From NCBI RefSeq assembly GCF_040182365.1, contig NZ_CP144460.1, positions 1,488,001 through 1,552,000 on the forward strand: DNA of 64,000 nucleotides, given 5' to 3'. The stretch is from Xanthomonas sp. 10-10. Lineage in GTDB: Bacteria > Pseudomonadota > Gammaproteobacteria > Xanthomonadales > Xanthomonadaceae. Below, piece by piece: positions 46,811 through 55,218 of this stretch; position 1 is the first letter of the stretch; each line of letters begins with the position of its first letter. Both the position numbers and the translations under genes were made by a program. Below the pieces are notes generated by a model. It saw only the letters and a program-made list of their open reading frames with translations, made no database searches and was not told where the DNA came from.

Positions 46811-47112
46811 GCCACCCTTGCACCCATACCACGCAGATCGAAGACGTCACGCCCAGTGCGCGCGGCTGTGAAGAGTGTCTTGCCATCGACAGTGCCTGGG
46901 TGCATCTGCGCCTGTGCCGAAGCTGCGGCCATGTCGGTTGCTGTGATGATTCGCCGCACGAACACGCCACGGCGCATTACCACGCCACCGGCCATCCCAT
47001 TATCGAAGGCTATGACCCGCCCGAAGGCTGGGGCTGGTGCTACGTAGACGACGTGGAAGTGGAGCTGCGGGACCAGACGCCGCAGCTGGGGCCGATACCG
47101 CGATATGTATGA
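46807..47112 (+). CDS. UBP-type zinc finger protein
   Basis: A 101-residue protein with a ZnF-UBP pattern: CEECLAIDSAWVHLRLCRSC then GHVGCCDDSPHEHATAHYHA and GHPIIEGYDPPEGWGWCY. These match the Cys/His ligand order of bacterial UBP zinc fingers, which often sit beside CNB-thioredoxin reductase proteins, as here. The start overlaps the upstream stop (ATGA), so the two proteins probably act together. The ligand is unknown, as bacteria lack ubiquitin. Confidence 0.9.
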   Translation: MSHPCTHTTQIEDVTPSARGCEECLAIDSAWVHLRLCRSCGHVGCCDDSPHEHATAHYHATGHPIIEGYDPPEGWGWCYVDDVEVELRDQTPQLGPIPRYV

Positions 47113-47460
47113 AGGCGGCACTGGATGGTTGGCGGAGTCGCTGTTGGGCTACCAGGCGCCGCCGGGAATCGGGAATCGGGAATGGAGAATGGGGAATCGT
47201 AAGAGCGCATGCCTCTGCTTGGTGTTCCTTGCGAGCGCCTTGCATGGTGATTGCGTTTGATGCTGGTCGCTCTGAGCGTGCGTTATTGGGTGATTGACCG
47301 GCGCGCAGGCGTGCACGCGGTAGCCAGTGTGGCCAACACGACGTAGCGGGCGGTCATCAGAGGGTGTGCTGCGGGCGGCGCGGCCGGAACCGCTGTCTAC
47401 GCGTGTCGATTCCGGGCGTCAGCCGCGCAGGCCTGGCGGATGCGCATGCGTTGTTAGCGC
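47113..47460. other. 348-bp gap with GGGAATC repeat
   Basis: No gene is supported. At 47164-47199 there is a short tandem array of GGGAATC/GGGAATG units, a motif seen in many Xanthomonas intergenic regions. The EAL gene ends at 47461 and the zinc-finger gene at 47112, so two genes converge here. No strong terminator is apparent. Confidence 0.5.
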
Positions 47461-48207
47461 TTACGCCGGCCACTGCACCTGCGGTAGCGCTCCGATCTGC
47501 GGACGGGCGAACAGGTAGCCTTGTTGCAGGTGAATGCCCAGGTCGCGCAGGGTGCGGTATTCGTCGGCTTGTTCGATTCCTTCGGCAATGACGGCGATGC
47601 CGAGTTCCTCGCACATGCGGGCGACGTGGCGCACGATGGCCTGGCGGCTGCGGTCGGTGTCGATGCCGCGGATCAGTGCGATGTCCAGCTTGAGCAGGTC
47701 CGGCTGGAAGTCGGCCAGCAGGCCGAGCCCGGCATAGCCGGCGCCGAAGTCGTCGATGGCGGTCTTCAGGCCGCGCGCCTGGTAGGTGCGCAGGATCTCC
47801 AGCAGATGCGCCGGATCGGCGAGGTGTTCCTGCTCGCTGACCTCGAAAATGATCGCATCCAGCGGCCAGCCGTGTTGCGCAGTGGCCGAGAGCGTGGCGC
47901 GCAGGCAGTGCTCGGGGTTGTAGACCGCATTGGGCATGAAGTTGATCGACAGCAAGGCCGGCAGCGCGATCTGCGCGGCGCATTCGATCGCCTTGATGCG
48001 GCAGGCCTGGTCGAAGGCGTAGCGGTTGCGCTCATCCACGGCGGCCAGGATGCTGCCGGCCGACTCGCCATTGATGCCGCGCACCAATGCCTCACCGGCA
48101 TAGATGCTGCGCCTGGCGACATCGACGATCGGCTGGAAGGCCATGGTGATGGCGGTGGGAAATGCTTGGCCATCGCGGCAGGCGTTGCAAACAGGAACTT
48201 GGGTCAT
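47461..48207 (-). CDS. Stand-alone EAL domain protein, putative c-di-GMP phosphodiesterase
   Basis: A 248-residue protein that is almost all EAL domain. Catalytic motifs seem complete: EALVRG, SINFMPN, IFEVSEQEH, AIDDFGAGYAGL, LLKLDIALIRGID, VIAEGIEQADEY and QGYLFARP. It starts with a Cys-containing stretch (MTQVPVCNACRDGQAF) and AFQPIVDVARRSIYAGEAL. Such proteins hydrolyse c-di-GMP, lowering biofilm and raising motility or virulence. No sensory domain or membrane segment is present. The domain resembles the EAL part of BLUF-EAL proteins. Confidence 0.92.
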   Translation of the reverse strand: MTQVPVCNACRDGQAFPTAITMAFQPIVDVARRSIYAGEALVRGINGESAGSILAAVDERNRYAFDQACRIKAIECAAQIALPALLSINFMPNAVYNPEHCLRATLSATAQHGWPLDAIIFEVSEQEHLADPAHLLEILRTYQARGLKTAIDDFGAGYAGLGLLADFQPDLLKLDIALIRGIDTDRSRQAIVRHVARMCEELGIAVIAEGIEQADEYRTLRDLGIHLQQGYLFARPQIGALPQVQWPA

Positions 48208-48354
48208 GACGTAGACACAATCGTGCGGTGTGGATCGAGCCTAGTCCTATCGGCCGCAATGGCGCGTCATTGAGCCAATTGCGCATCGCAGCATTCTCAC
48301 CCTGCGTGTGGTCTGGCTCGGGGATAATGCGACATCCCTCGCATCGGACGCCCC

Positions 48355-48993
48355 ATGACCGCTCTCACCGAACGTTACGCTCTGGCCGTGGACTACGCAC
48401 GCATCGCCCATGCCGGACAGGTGCGCAAGGGGACGCAGATTCCGTACCTGAGCCACTTGCTCGGCGTGTCCACGCTGGTACTGGAGTGCGGCGGCGATGA
48501 AGAGCAGGCGATCGCCGGCTTGCTGCACGATGTGGTGGAGGACTGCGGCGGCGGGCACGAGGCCTCGATCCGTGCGCAGTTCGGCGATGCGGTGGCCGAC
48601 ATCGTGATGGCCTGCACCGATGCCACGGCCGAAGACAAGGCCGAGGTGGACAACACCGAGCGTGCACGCAAGCGCGATTGGCGCGAGCGCAAACTGGCCT
48701 ACCTGGAGCATCTGCGCAAGACGCCGGAGCGCGCATTGCTGGTGTCCGGTTGCGACAAGCTCTATAACGCGCGCAGCATCGTGCAGGACCTGGAAAACCC
48801 CGCCGTGGGCCAGGACATCTTCAATGTGTTCACTGCCGGCCGCGAAGGCACGCTGTGGTACTACGGCGAGCTGGAAGCCATCTTTCGTACGCGCGATGCC
48901 GCCACAGCGCGGTTGTTCACCGGTGTGGTGACACGCATGCAGGCATTGGCCGAGACCGGCGAGCAGCCGGTGCCGGCGCATGCGTTGGGGTGA
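48355..48993 (+). CDS. HD-domain phosphohydrolase, SpoT/Mesh1-like
   Basis: A 212-residue protein. The metal site is spread over HAGQVRKGTQIPYLSHLLGV, AIAGLLHDVVEDCGGG (HDxxED) and VMACTDATAEDKAEVDN. This arrangement is that of the (p)ppGpp hydrolase domain of SpoT and Mesh1, so a small alarmone hydrolase or related nucleotide phosphohydrolase is likely. No synthetase or TGS domain is present. The start lies near the divergent EAL gene, leaving a 147-bp shared promoter region. Confidence 0.88.
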   Translation: MTALTERYALAVDYARIAHAGQVRKGTQIPYLSHLLGVSTLVLECGGDEEQAIAGLLHDVVEDCGGGHEASIRAQFGDAVADIVMACTDATAEDKAEVDNTERARKRDWRERKLAYLEHLRKTPERALLVSGCDKLYNARSIVQDLENPAVGQDIFNVFTAGREGTLWYYGELEAIFRTRDAATARLFTGVVTRMQALAETGEQPVPAHALG

Positions 48994-49017
48994 TCGGGCT
49001 GTAGAGAGGCTGATCCG

Positions 49018-49107
49018 CGGCCTGGCTGCAGGGCCTTACCCGCCCACCATCGTAGGGCCCCGCTGGAAGTACGTTCCGCCAGGCGCTTACGCGGCATCGA
49101 TGCCGCA
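49018..49107. repeat. Partial diverged copy of the 290-bp repeat
   Basis: GGCTGCAGGGCCTTACCCGC and the following GAAGTACGTTCC and TTACGCGGCATCGATGCCGC match the right half of the 290-bp repeat units with several changes. It starts directly after the HD gene and appears to be an older half copy. Confidence 0.7.
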
Positions 49108-49111
49108 CCAC

Positions 49112-49401
49112 CAGTTTTTTATCAAGCGACCGACCAACTCTCTGGTGCGGTGTCCTCGCCGCTTGCGGGACCGTGTGGCGGCATGGATGCCGCCACCGAG
49201 CCTACATGGACGTACTTGCGGCGTGTCCCGCGAGCGATGAGGGCACCGCGCCCTCGGCGCTGCGAGTTTGCTGCAGGGCCCTTGCCCGCCCACCGTCACG
49301 GGACACGCTGCAAGTACGTCCTTGTAAGCTCTTACGCGGCATCCATGCCGCGTAAGGTCCCGCGACGGTGGGCGGGCAAGGACCAGTCGGGATGGTCGGT
49401 G
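49112..49401. repeat. 290-bp repeat, copy 1
   Basis: This 290-bp block recurs at 49496-49785 with only scattered changes. It contains two near-palindromes, GGCGGCATGGATGCCGCC and TTACGCGGCATCCATGCCGC (continuing GTAA), plus the paired sequences GCGAGCGATGAGGGCACCGC and CCGCCCACCGTCACGGGACA. Short frames run through it but have no protein support. It may be a Xanthomonas-type intergenic mobile repeat or a structured RNA. Confidence 0.85.
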
Positions 49402-49495
49402 TGCAGGGTTGCAAGCAATGCATGGGATGCTTCTGACTCGCTAGCTCATTGCAGTTCTGTGGCCCGCACCAGCAAACCACAACTCGCGATAACAC

Positions 49496-49785
49496 CAGTT
49501 TCTTATCAAGCGACCGACCAACTCTCTGGTGCGGTGTCCTCGCCGATTGCGGGACCGTGTGGCGGCATGGATGCCGCCACCGAGCCTACATGGACGTACT
49601 TGCGGCGTGTCCCGCGAGCGGTGAGGGCACCGCGCCCTTGACACCGCGAGTTTGCGGCAGGGCCCTTGCCCGCCCACCGTCACGGGACACGCTGCAAGTA
49701 CGTCCTTGTGAGCTCTTACGCGGCATCCATGCCGCGTAAGGTCCCGCAACGGTGGGCGCGCAAGGACCAGTCAAGATGGTCGGTG
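49496..49785. repeat. 290-bp repeat, copy 2
   Basis: A direct repeat of 49112-49401, differing at about a dozen and a half positions by eye and with identical length. The 94 bases between the copies (49402-49495) are unrelated, so the copies are not perfectly abutting. The same near-palindromes are kept, which suggests conserved structure. Confidence 0.85.
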
Positions 49786-49807
49786 TTTTCAGTAAAGCAG
49801 CCAGAAA

Positions 49808-49931
49808 AGTGTCTGGTGCGGTGTCCTCGCCGATTGCGGGACCGTATGGCGGCATGGATGCCGCCACCCAGGCCCCAGGGACGGGTTCACGGCGTGCCAC
49901 GCAAGCGGTGAGGGCACCGCGCCCTCGATCG
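49808..49931. repeat. Partial third copy of the 290-bp repeat
   Basis: TCTGGTGCGGTGTCCTCGCC, the GGCGGCATGGATGCCGCC stem and the GTGAGGGCACCGCGCCCT block match the left half of the repeat, with divergence in between. The right half is lost before the UvrA-like gene. Confidence 0.75.
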
Positions 49932-50055
49932 TCGCATTCCAAGGCGATCAGCGAGTTGGTTGATTCAAGCGCCGCAGGACTCGCGGTTAACACTGACATC
50001 GGCTGCATGCGCATCGCGCTAGGCTAGTGCGTTGTCGAATGTCGGTCTGGTGGTC

Positions 50056-52590
50056 ATGTCCAACGCAATCTCGTCGTCCTCCGGCCTGGTGCGTGTGCGC
50101 GGTGCGCGCGAGCACAACCTCAACAATGTGGACGTGGACATCCCGCGCGATGCGCTGGTGGTGTTCACCGGCGTGTCCGGCTCGGGCAAGTCGTCGCTGG
50201 CGTTCGGCACCATTTTCGCCGAGGCGCAACGCCGCTATCTGGATTCGATCTCGCCCTATGCGCGGCGCCTGATCGACCAGGTGGGCGTGCCGGAAGTGGA
50301 TGCCATCGATGGGCTGCCGCCGGCGGTGGCCCTGCAGCAGGCGCGCGGTGCGCCGAGCGCGCGCTCGTCGGTGGGCAGCGTTACCACCATCTCCAACTCG
50401 CTGCGCATGCTGTATTCGCGTGCGGGCAGTTATCCGCCCGGGCAGGACATCATCTATGCGGACGGGTTTTCGCCCAATACGCCGGCCGGCGCCTGCCCGA
50501 CCTGTCACGGCCTGGGCCGCATCTACGATGCCACCGAAGCCACCATGGTGCTGGACCGCAACCTGAGCATCCGCGACCGTGCCGTGGCAGCCTGGCCGGG
50601 CGCCTGGCATGGGCAAAACCAGCGCGACATCCTGACCACGCTGGGCATCGATGTGGACCTGCCGTGGCACAAGTTACCCAAGAAAACCCGCGACTGGATT
50701 CTGTACACCGACGAGCAACCGGTGGTGCCGGTGTACGCCGGCTATGGCCTTGACGAGGTCAAGCGCGCACTCAAACGCAAGGAAGAGCCCAGCTACATGG
50801 GCACCTTTACCAGTGCACGTCGTTATGTGCTGCACACCTTTGCCACCACGCAGAGCGCGCAGATGAAAAAGCGTGTGGCGCCGTATCTGGTCAGCACGCT
50901 GTGCCCGCAATGCGATGGCAAGCGGCTACGGCGCGAGGCGCTGTCGGTAACCTTTGCCGGGCTCGATATCGGCGAGCTGTCGCGCAGGCCACTGGATGAG
51001 GTGGCCGAGTTGTTGCGCCCGGCCGCCGATGCCGATGTGCGGCCACAGGCGAAGAAGAGGGGCGCAGCGCAGCACCCGGAACAGGTGATCGCCGCGCAAC
51101 GGATTGCGGCAGATCTGCGCGCGCGGATCGCCGTGGTGCAGGCACTGGGCCTGGGCTATCTCAGCCTGGAGCGCAGCACGCCCACGCTGTCGCCGGGCGA
51201 GCTGCAACGCCTGCGGCTTGCCACGCAGATCCGCTCGCAATTGTTCGGCGTGGTGTATGTGATGGACGAGCCATCGGCGGGCTTGCACCCGGCCGATGCG
51301 CAGGCGCTGCTCGGCGCGCTGGACCAGTTGAAGGCTGCGGGTAATTCGGTGTTCGTGGTCGAGCATGAGGTGGATGTGATCCGCCACGCCGACTGGATCG
51401 TCGACGTGGGTCCTGCGGCGGGTCTCCACGGCGGGAAGGTGCTGTACAGCGGCCCGCCAGCGGGACTGGAGGCGGTGGAGGCATCGTCCACGCGACGTTA
51501 TCTGTTTGGCGCGTCACCGCCAGTGCAGCGCCATGCGCGCACTGCGACCGGCTGGCTGCAGTTGCGCGGCATCACCCGCAACAACGTGCGCGCGCTGGAT
51601 GTGGACCTGCCGCTGGGTGTGTTTAGCACGGTCACCGGCGTGTCCGGCTCGGGCAAGTCGTCGTTGGTGAGCCAGGCATTGGTGGAATTGCTGGCCGCGC
51701 ATCTTGGGCAAGCGCAGGCAGAGGACGACGAAGCGCTGGATCCGCTGGAGCGCGGCACGCAGGTGCCGCTGGGTGGGGCGATCATCGGCGGGCTCGATCA
51801 GGTACGGCGGCTGGTGCGGGTGGATCAAAAGCCGATCGGCCGCACGCCGCGCTCCAACCTGGCTACCTACACCGGGTTGTTCGATCCGGTACGCAAGCTG
51901 TTTGCGGCCACCCCCACCGCACGACGCCGTCGCTACGATCCCGGGCAATTCTCCTTCAACGTGGCCAAGGGCCGCTGCGCGACCTGCGAAGGCGAGGGCT
52001 CGGTGTCGGTGGAACTGCTGTTCATGCCCAGCGTCTATGCGCCATGCCCGACCTGCCACGGCGCGCGCTACAACGCCAAGACGCTGGAGATCGAACTGCG
52101 CGGGCACACCATCGCGCAGGTGCTGGAGATGACCGTGGACCAGGCAGCAACGTTCTTTACCGACGACGCCAGCGTGCTGCGCCCGCTGCAGGTGTTGCGT
52201 GAAGTGGGGCTGGGCTATCTGCGCCTTGGTCAGCCGGCCACCGAGTTGTCCGGAGGCGAAGCGCAGCGCATCAAGTTGGCCACCGAACTGCAGCGCGCCC
52301 AAAGGCGCGACACCGTCTACGTGCTGGACGAGCCCACCACCGGCCTGCATCCGGCCGACGTGGACACCTTGATGCGTCAGCTGCAAGGCCTGGTGGACGC
52401 CGGCAATACGGTGATCGTGGTCGAGCACGACATGCGCGTGGCCGCCAGCAGCGATTGGGTGCTGGACATGGGCCCGGGCGCGGGCGGTGCCGGCGGCACG
52501 GTGGTGGTGGCCGGAACGCCGGATGTGGTCGCGCAACATCGCGCCAGCCGCACTGCGCCGTTCCTGGCGCAGGTGTTACGCGGGGAGTGA
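50056..52590 (+). CDS. UvrA-like excision/ABC-type ATPase (UvrA2 type)
   Basis: An 844-residue ABC ATPase, about 100 residues shorter than UvrA proper. It has two ABC modules: Walker [21 protein letters not shown] and signature [20 protein letters not shown] with [11 protein letters not shown]; then [32 protein letters not shown] and [11 protein letters not shown]. Zinc fingers are CPTCHGLGR and [10 protein letters not shown]...CPTCHGARY. The shorter length and the absence of UvrB-region features point to the UvrA2 group, linked to DNA damage or drug tolerance. An upstream TTG at 50032 is in frame. Confidence 0.92.
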   Translation: MSNAISSSSGLVRVRGAREHNLNNVDVDIPRDALVVFTGVSGSGKSSLAFGTIFAEAQRRYLDSISPYARRLIDQVGVPEVDAIDGLPPAVALQQARGAPSARSSVGSVTTISNSLRMLYSRAGSYPPGQDIIYADGFSPNTPAGACPTCHGLGRIYDATEATMVLDRNLSIRDRAVAAWPGAWHGQNQRDILTTLGIDVDLPWHKLPKKTRDWILYTDEQPVVPVYAGYGLDEVKRALKRKEEPSYMGTFTSARRYVLHTFATTQSAQMKKRVAPYLVSTLCPQCDGKRLRREALSVTFAGLDIGELSRRPLDEVAELLRPAADADVRPQAKKRGAAQHPEQVIAAQRIAADLRARIAVVQALGLGYLSLERSTPTLSPGELQRLRLATQIRSQLFGVVYVMDEPSAGLHPADAQALLGALDQLKAAGNSVFVVEHEVDVIRHADWIVDVGPAAGLHGGKVLYSGPPAGLEAVEASSTRRYLFGASPPVQRHARTATGWLQLRGITRNNVRALDVDLPLGVFSTVTGVSGSGKSSLVSQALVELLAAHLGQAQAEDDEALDPLERGTQVPLGGAIIGGLDQVRRLVRVDQKPIGRTPRSNLATYTGLFDPVRKLFAATPTARRRRYDPGQFSFNVAKGRCATCEGEGSVSVELLFMPSVYAPCPTCHGARYNAKTLEIELRGHTIAQVLEMTVDQAATFFTDDASVLRPLQVLREVGLGYLRLGQPATELSGGEAQRIKLATELQRAQRRDTVYVLDEPTTGLHPADVDTLMRQLQGLVDAGNTVIVVEHDMRVAASSDWVLDMGPGAGGAGGTVVVAGTPDVVAQHRASRTAPFLAQVLRGE

Positions 52591-52698
52591 GTCGAGACGC
52601 TGCTGCCAGCCCGTGCGTGAGTCTCGTACGTCATGTCGTACAGCCGCGTGCCGGTGGACGGATGGTGTCGGCTGAGCCATTCCGATGGCGGTTCGTAC

Positions 52699-54984
52699 TC
52701 AGCCCATCAATTCAAAACTCGCCGATACGCCCGACGCTTCGGCTGAAGGCGCCACCCACACATCGAACACGCCGGGCTCCACGGTTGGTTTCAAGGCCTG
52801 GCCGATAAACAACAACGCCTCACGGCGCAGCACGAACTCCACCTCCACGCTGCTGCCTGCCGGCACCGCAAGCTTGCGAAAATCCTTGAGCTCGCGCACC
52901 GGACGGGTGACGCTGGCGCTGCGGTCGCGGATGTAGAGCTGCGCCACTTCTTCGGCATCGTGTGTGCCGCGGTTATGGATGCGCGCGCTGATGCGCAGGC
53001 TGCCGGTCGCGGTCATCGACGTATCGCTCAAGCGCAGCTCGGCGTATTCGATGCGGCCATAGGTCAACCCGTGGCCGAAAGGAAACAGTGCGGTGTTGGG
53101 CACCGTTCGGTAGTGCGCTTTATACGGCTCCAGGACATCCGGCCGCGGGTTGGGGCGGCCGCTGGCGGGGTGGTCATAGAAGTAGGGCACCTGGCCTGCG
53201 GCGTGCGGAAAACTCACCGGCAAGCGGCCCGATGGCGCATGTGTACCGAACAGGATGTCGGCCAACGCGCCGCTCGCCTCTGAACCCAGGAACCAGCTGA
53301 CCAGGATCGACGCGCTGCTGAGCACCGGCCCCTCCAGCGCGAGTGCGCGGCCGGTGCTCAGCAGCACGACCACCGGCGTGCCGGTGGCGATCACGGCAGC
53401 CAGCAATTGCTGCTGCATGTCGGGGATGCTGATCTCGGTGCGCGATTGCGCCTCGCCCGAATAGCTCAGCGGCTCACCGATGGCCAGCAGCGCCACATCG
53501 GCATCGCCCGCGGCCGCCACTGCCGCCTGCATGCCGCCCGGCAGGGCGTGATCGAACCCGCAACCGTCTTCCACGCGCAGCGCATCGGGGTCCTGCAGCG
53601 CGCCCGACAGTGCAGCGGCCAGGGTGTTGCTGTTGTCTTCTTCGTCGAACAAGCTCCATGGCCCGGCGTGATTGAGCCAGTCGCGCGCCATCGGCCCGAT
53701 CAGGGCAATGCGCTGGCCGCTGCGTCGCAAGGGCAGCAACTGCCCGTCGTTCTTCAGCAGCACAACCGATTTGCATGCCGCTTCGCGCGCCAACGCCAAG
53801 GTCTCGGCGCGGCGCTGACGCGACTGCGCGAGCCTGGGGCGGATGCGCCGGAACGGATCGTCGAACAGCCCCAACGCCGCCTTGAAGGTCAGGACGCGGC
53901 GTACCGAAGCATCCAGCCGTGCCATCGGCACCTCGCCTGCGGCAACCAGGGCAGGCAGGTAGCGCAGATACAGGCCGCTTTCCATGCTGATGTCCACCCC
54001 GGCCATGAAGGCCAGCCTGGCTGCCTCGCGGTCGTCGGCTGCAACGCCGTGCGCCACCAGTTCCTGGTCGGCGCTGAAGTCGGACACGACCAGGCCTTGG
54101 TACTCCCACTCCCGCCGCAGCACGCCATCCAGCAACCATGCGTTGGCCGTTGCCGGAACGCCCGACAGTTCGTTGAAGGCGGCCATGGTGGTGACCGCGC
54201 CGGCAGCGAAGGCGGCCTGAAACGGCGGGAAGTAGACCTCGCGCAGAGTCCGCTCGGAGACATCCACACGGTTGTAATCCAGCCCGCCTTCGGCCGCGCC
54301 ATAGGCGGCGAAATGTTTTGGACAGGCTGCCATCGCATCGGCATCGGCCAATCCCGCATCGCCCTGAAAGCCGCGCACCCGCGCCTGTGCGAACCGCCGT
54401 GCCAGCAGCACGTCCTCGCCAGCGCCCTCGACACCGCGGCCCCAGCGTGCATCGCGGGCGATGTCCACCATCGGCGCGAAGGTCCAATCGATACCGACGG
54501 CACTGGCTTCCATGGCGGCTGCACGCGCCGTGCGCTGCGCCAGCTCTGGTTCGAAGCTGGCCGCTTCGGCCAACGGCACCGGAAAGACGGTGGTGTAGCC
54601 ATGGATCACATCGGCGGCGAACAACAACGGAATGCGCAGCCGACTTTGCAGTGCTGCCTTCTGCAGTTGCTGGTGCCAGCGCACGTTGGAGCCATTGAAA
54701 ACCCCGGTCAGCCGCCCGGCCCGGGCGGCAGCCAGCTGATCGTCCCCATCCGCAGAGCGGGCGAGCGGGTTGGCGACGACCGCTTTGCCATCTTGCTGCG
54801 CCGAGCTGAACAAGCTGAGCTGGCCGGCTTTTTCTTCAACGCTCATGCGCGCGATCAGGGCGTCGATGAAAGCAGGCGTGCGCCCCGGTCCAGGCGGCAG
54901 CGCCCAGCCCGCGGGAACACGTGCGAGCAGGCCTAGCGCGACTGCACCGCCCAGCAATTGGCGTCGCGTCGTGCGTGGAGACAT
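52699..54984 (-). CDS. GH3 family beta-glucosidase, Tat-exported
   Basis: A 761-residue enzyme of the BglX type. The N-terminus RTTRRQLLGGAVALGLLARV is a twin-arginine signal. The GH3 N-domain shows IPLLFAADVIHGYTTVFPVP, KHFAAYGAAEGGLDYNRVDV and the nucleophile Asp in GLVVSDFSADQEL. The C-terminal domain (ALIGPMARDWLNHAGPWSLF, LLAIGEPLSYSGEAQSRTEI) and an Fn3-like end (EVAQLYIRDRSASVTRPVRE) follow. It releases glucose from beta-glucosides, probably plant-derived, in the periplasm. The folded export route fits the Tat signal. Confidence 0.95.
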   Translation of the reverse strand: MSPRTTRRQLLGGAVALGLLARVPAGWALPPGPGRTPAFIDALIARMSVEEKAGQLSLFSSAQQDGKAVVANPLARSADGDDQLAAARAGRLTGVFNGSNVRWHQQLQKAALQSRLRIPLLFAADVIHGYTTVFPVPLAEAASFEPELAQRTARAAAMEASAVGIDWTFAPMVDIARDARWGRGVEGAGEDVLLARRFAQARVRGFQGDAGLADADAMAACPKHFAAYGAAEGGLDYNRVDVSERTLREVYFPPFQAAFAAGAVTTMAAFNELSGVPATANAWLLDGVLRREWEYQGLVVSDFSADQELVAHGVAADDREAARLAFMAGVDISMESGLYLRYLPALVAAGEVPMARLDASVRRVLTFKAALGLFDDPFRRIRPRLAQSRQRRAETLALAREAACKSVVLLKNDGQLLPLRRSGQRIALIGPMARDWLNHAGPWSLFDEEDNSNTLAAALSGALQDPDALRVEDGCGFDHALPGGMQAAVAAAGDADVALLAIGEPLSYSGEAQSRTEISIPDMQQQLLAAVIATGTPVVVLLSTGRALALEGPVLSSASILVSWFLGSEASGALADILFGTHAPSGRLPVSFPHAAGQVPYFYDHPASGRPNPRPDVLEPYKAHYRTVPNTALFPFGHGLTYGRIEYAELRLSDTSMTATGSLRISARIHNRGTHDAEEVAQLYIRDRSASVTRPVRELKDFRKLAVPAGSSVEVEFVLRREALLFIGQALKPTVEPGVFDVWVAPSAEASGVSASFELMG

Positions 54985-55218
54985 GTGAGGATTCTTGGGT
55001 GGCGTGAGTGCACGCTACAACATGGGCGAGCCGGGCAATCAGATCGCTTTCGCTTTCCGAGCGCCTACAGCGCACCGGCCTGCAGATCGATCACAAACCG
55101 GTAAAGCACATCGTTGTCGTGTACGCGCGCGAAGGCCCGCTGCATAGATGTAGTCGGCCCACCGCCGTGCTGCATCCAGGCCAGGCGTTGTGCATCGCGC
55201 GCACAACGCCCGGCTGAC
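54985..55218. other. Gap between GH3 and molybdopterin subunit genes
   Basis: A 234-bp GC-rich stretch with no gene. The GH3 promoter should lie at its left end, since GH3 reads leftward, and the molybdopterin gene ends at 55219. No strong hairpin is evident. Confidence 0.4.

Noticed and set aside
49018..49931. Repeat block considered as a CRISPR array or coding tandem repeats
   Set aside because: Units are 290 bp with unequal partial copies, there are no short uniform spacers and no cas genes; the frames across them lack protein features.
53407..54936. 509-codon plus-strand frame opposite the GH3 gene
   Set aside because: Antisense shadow; the minus strand has a Tat signal and complete GH3 motifs.
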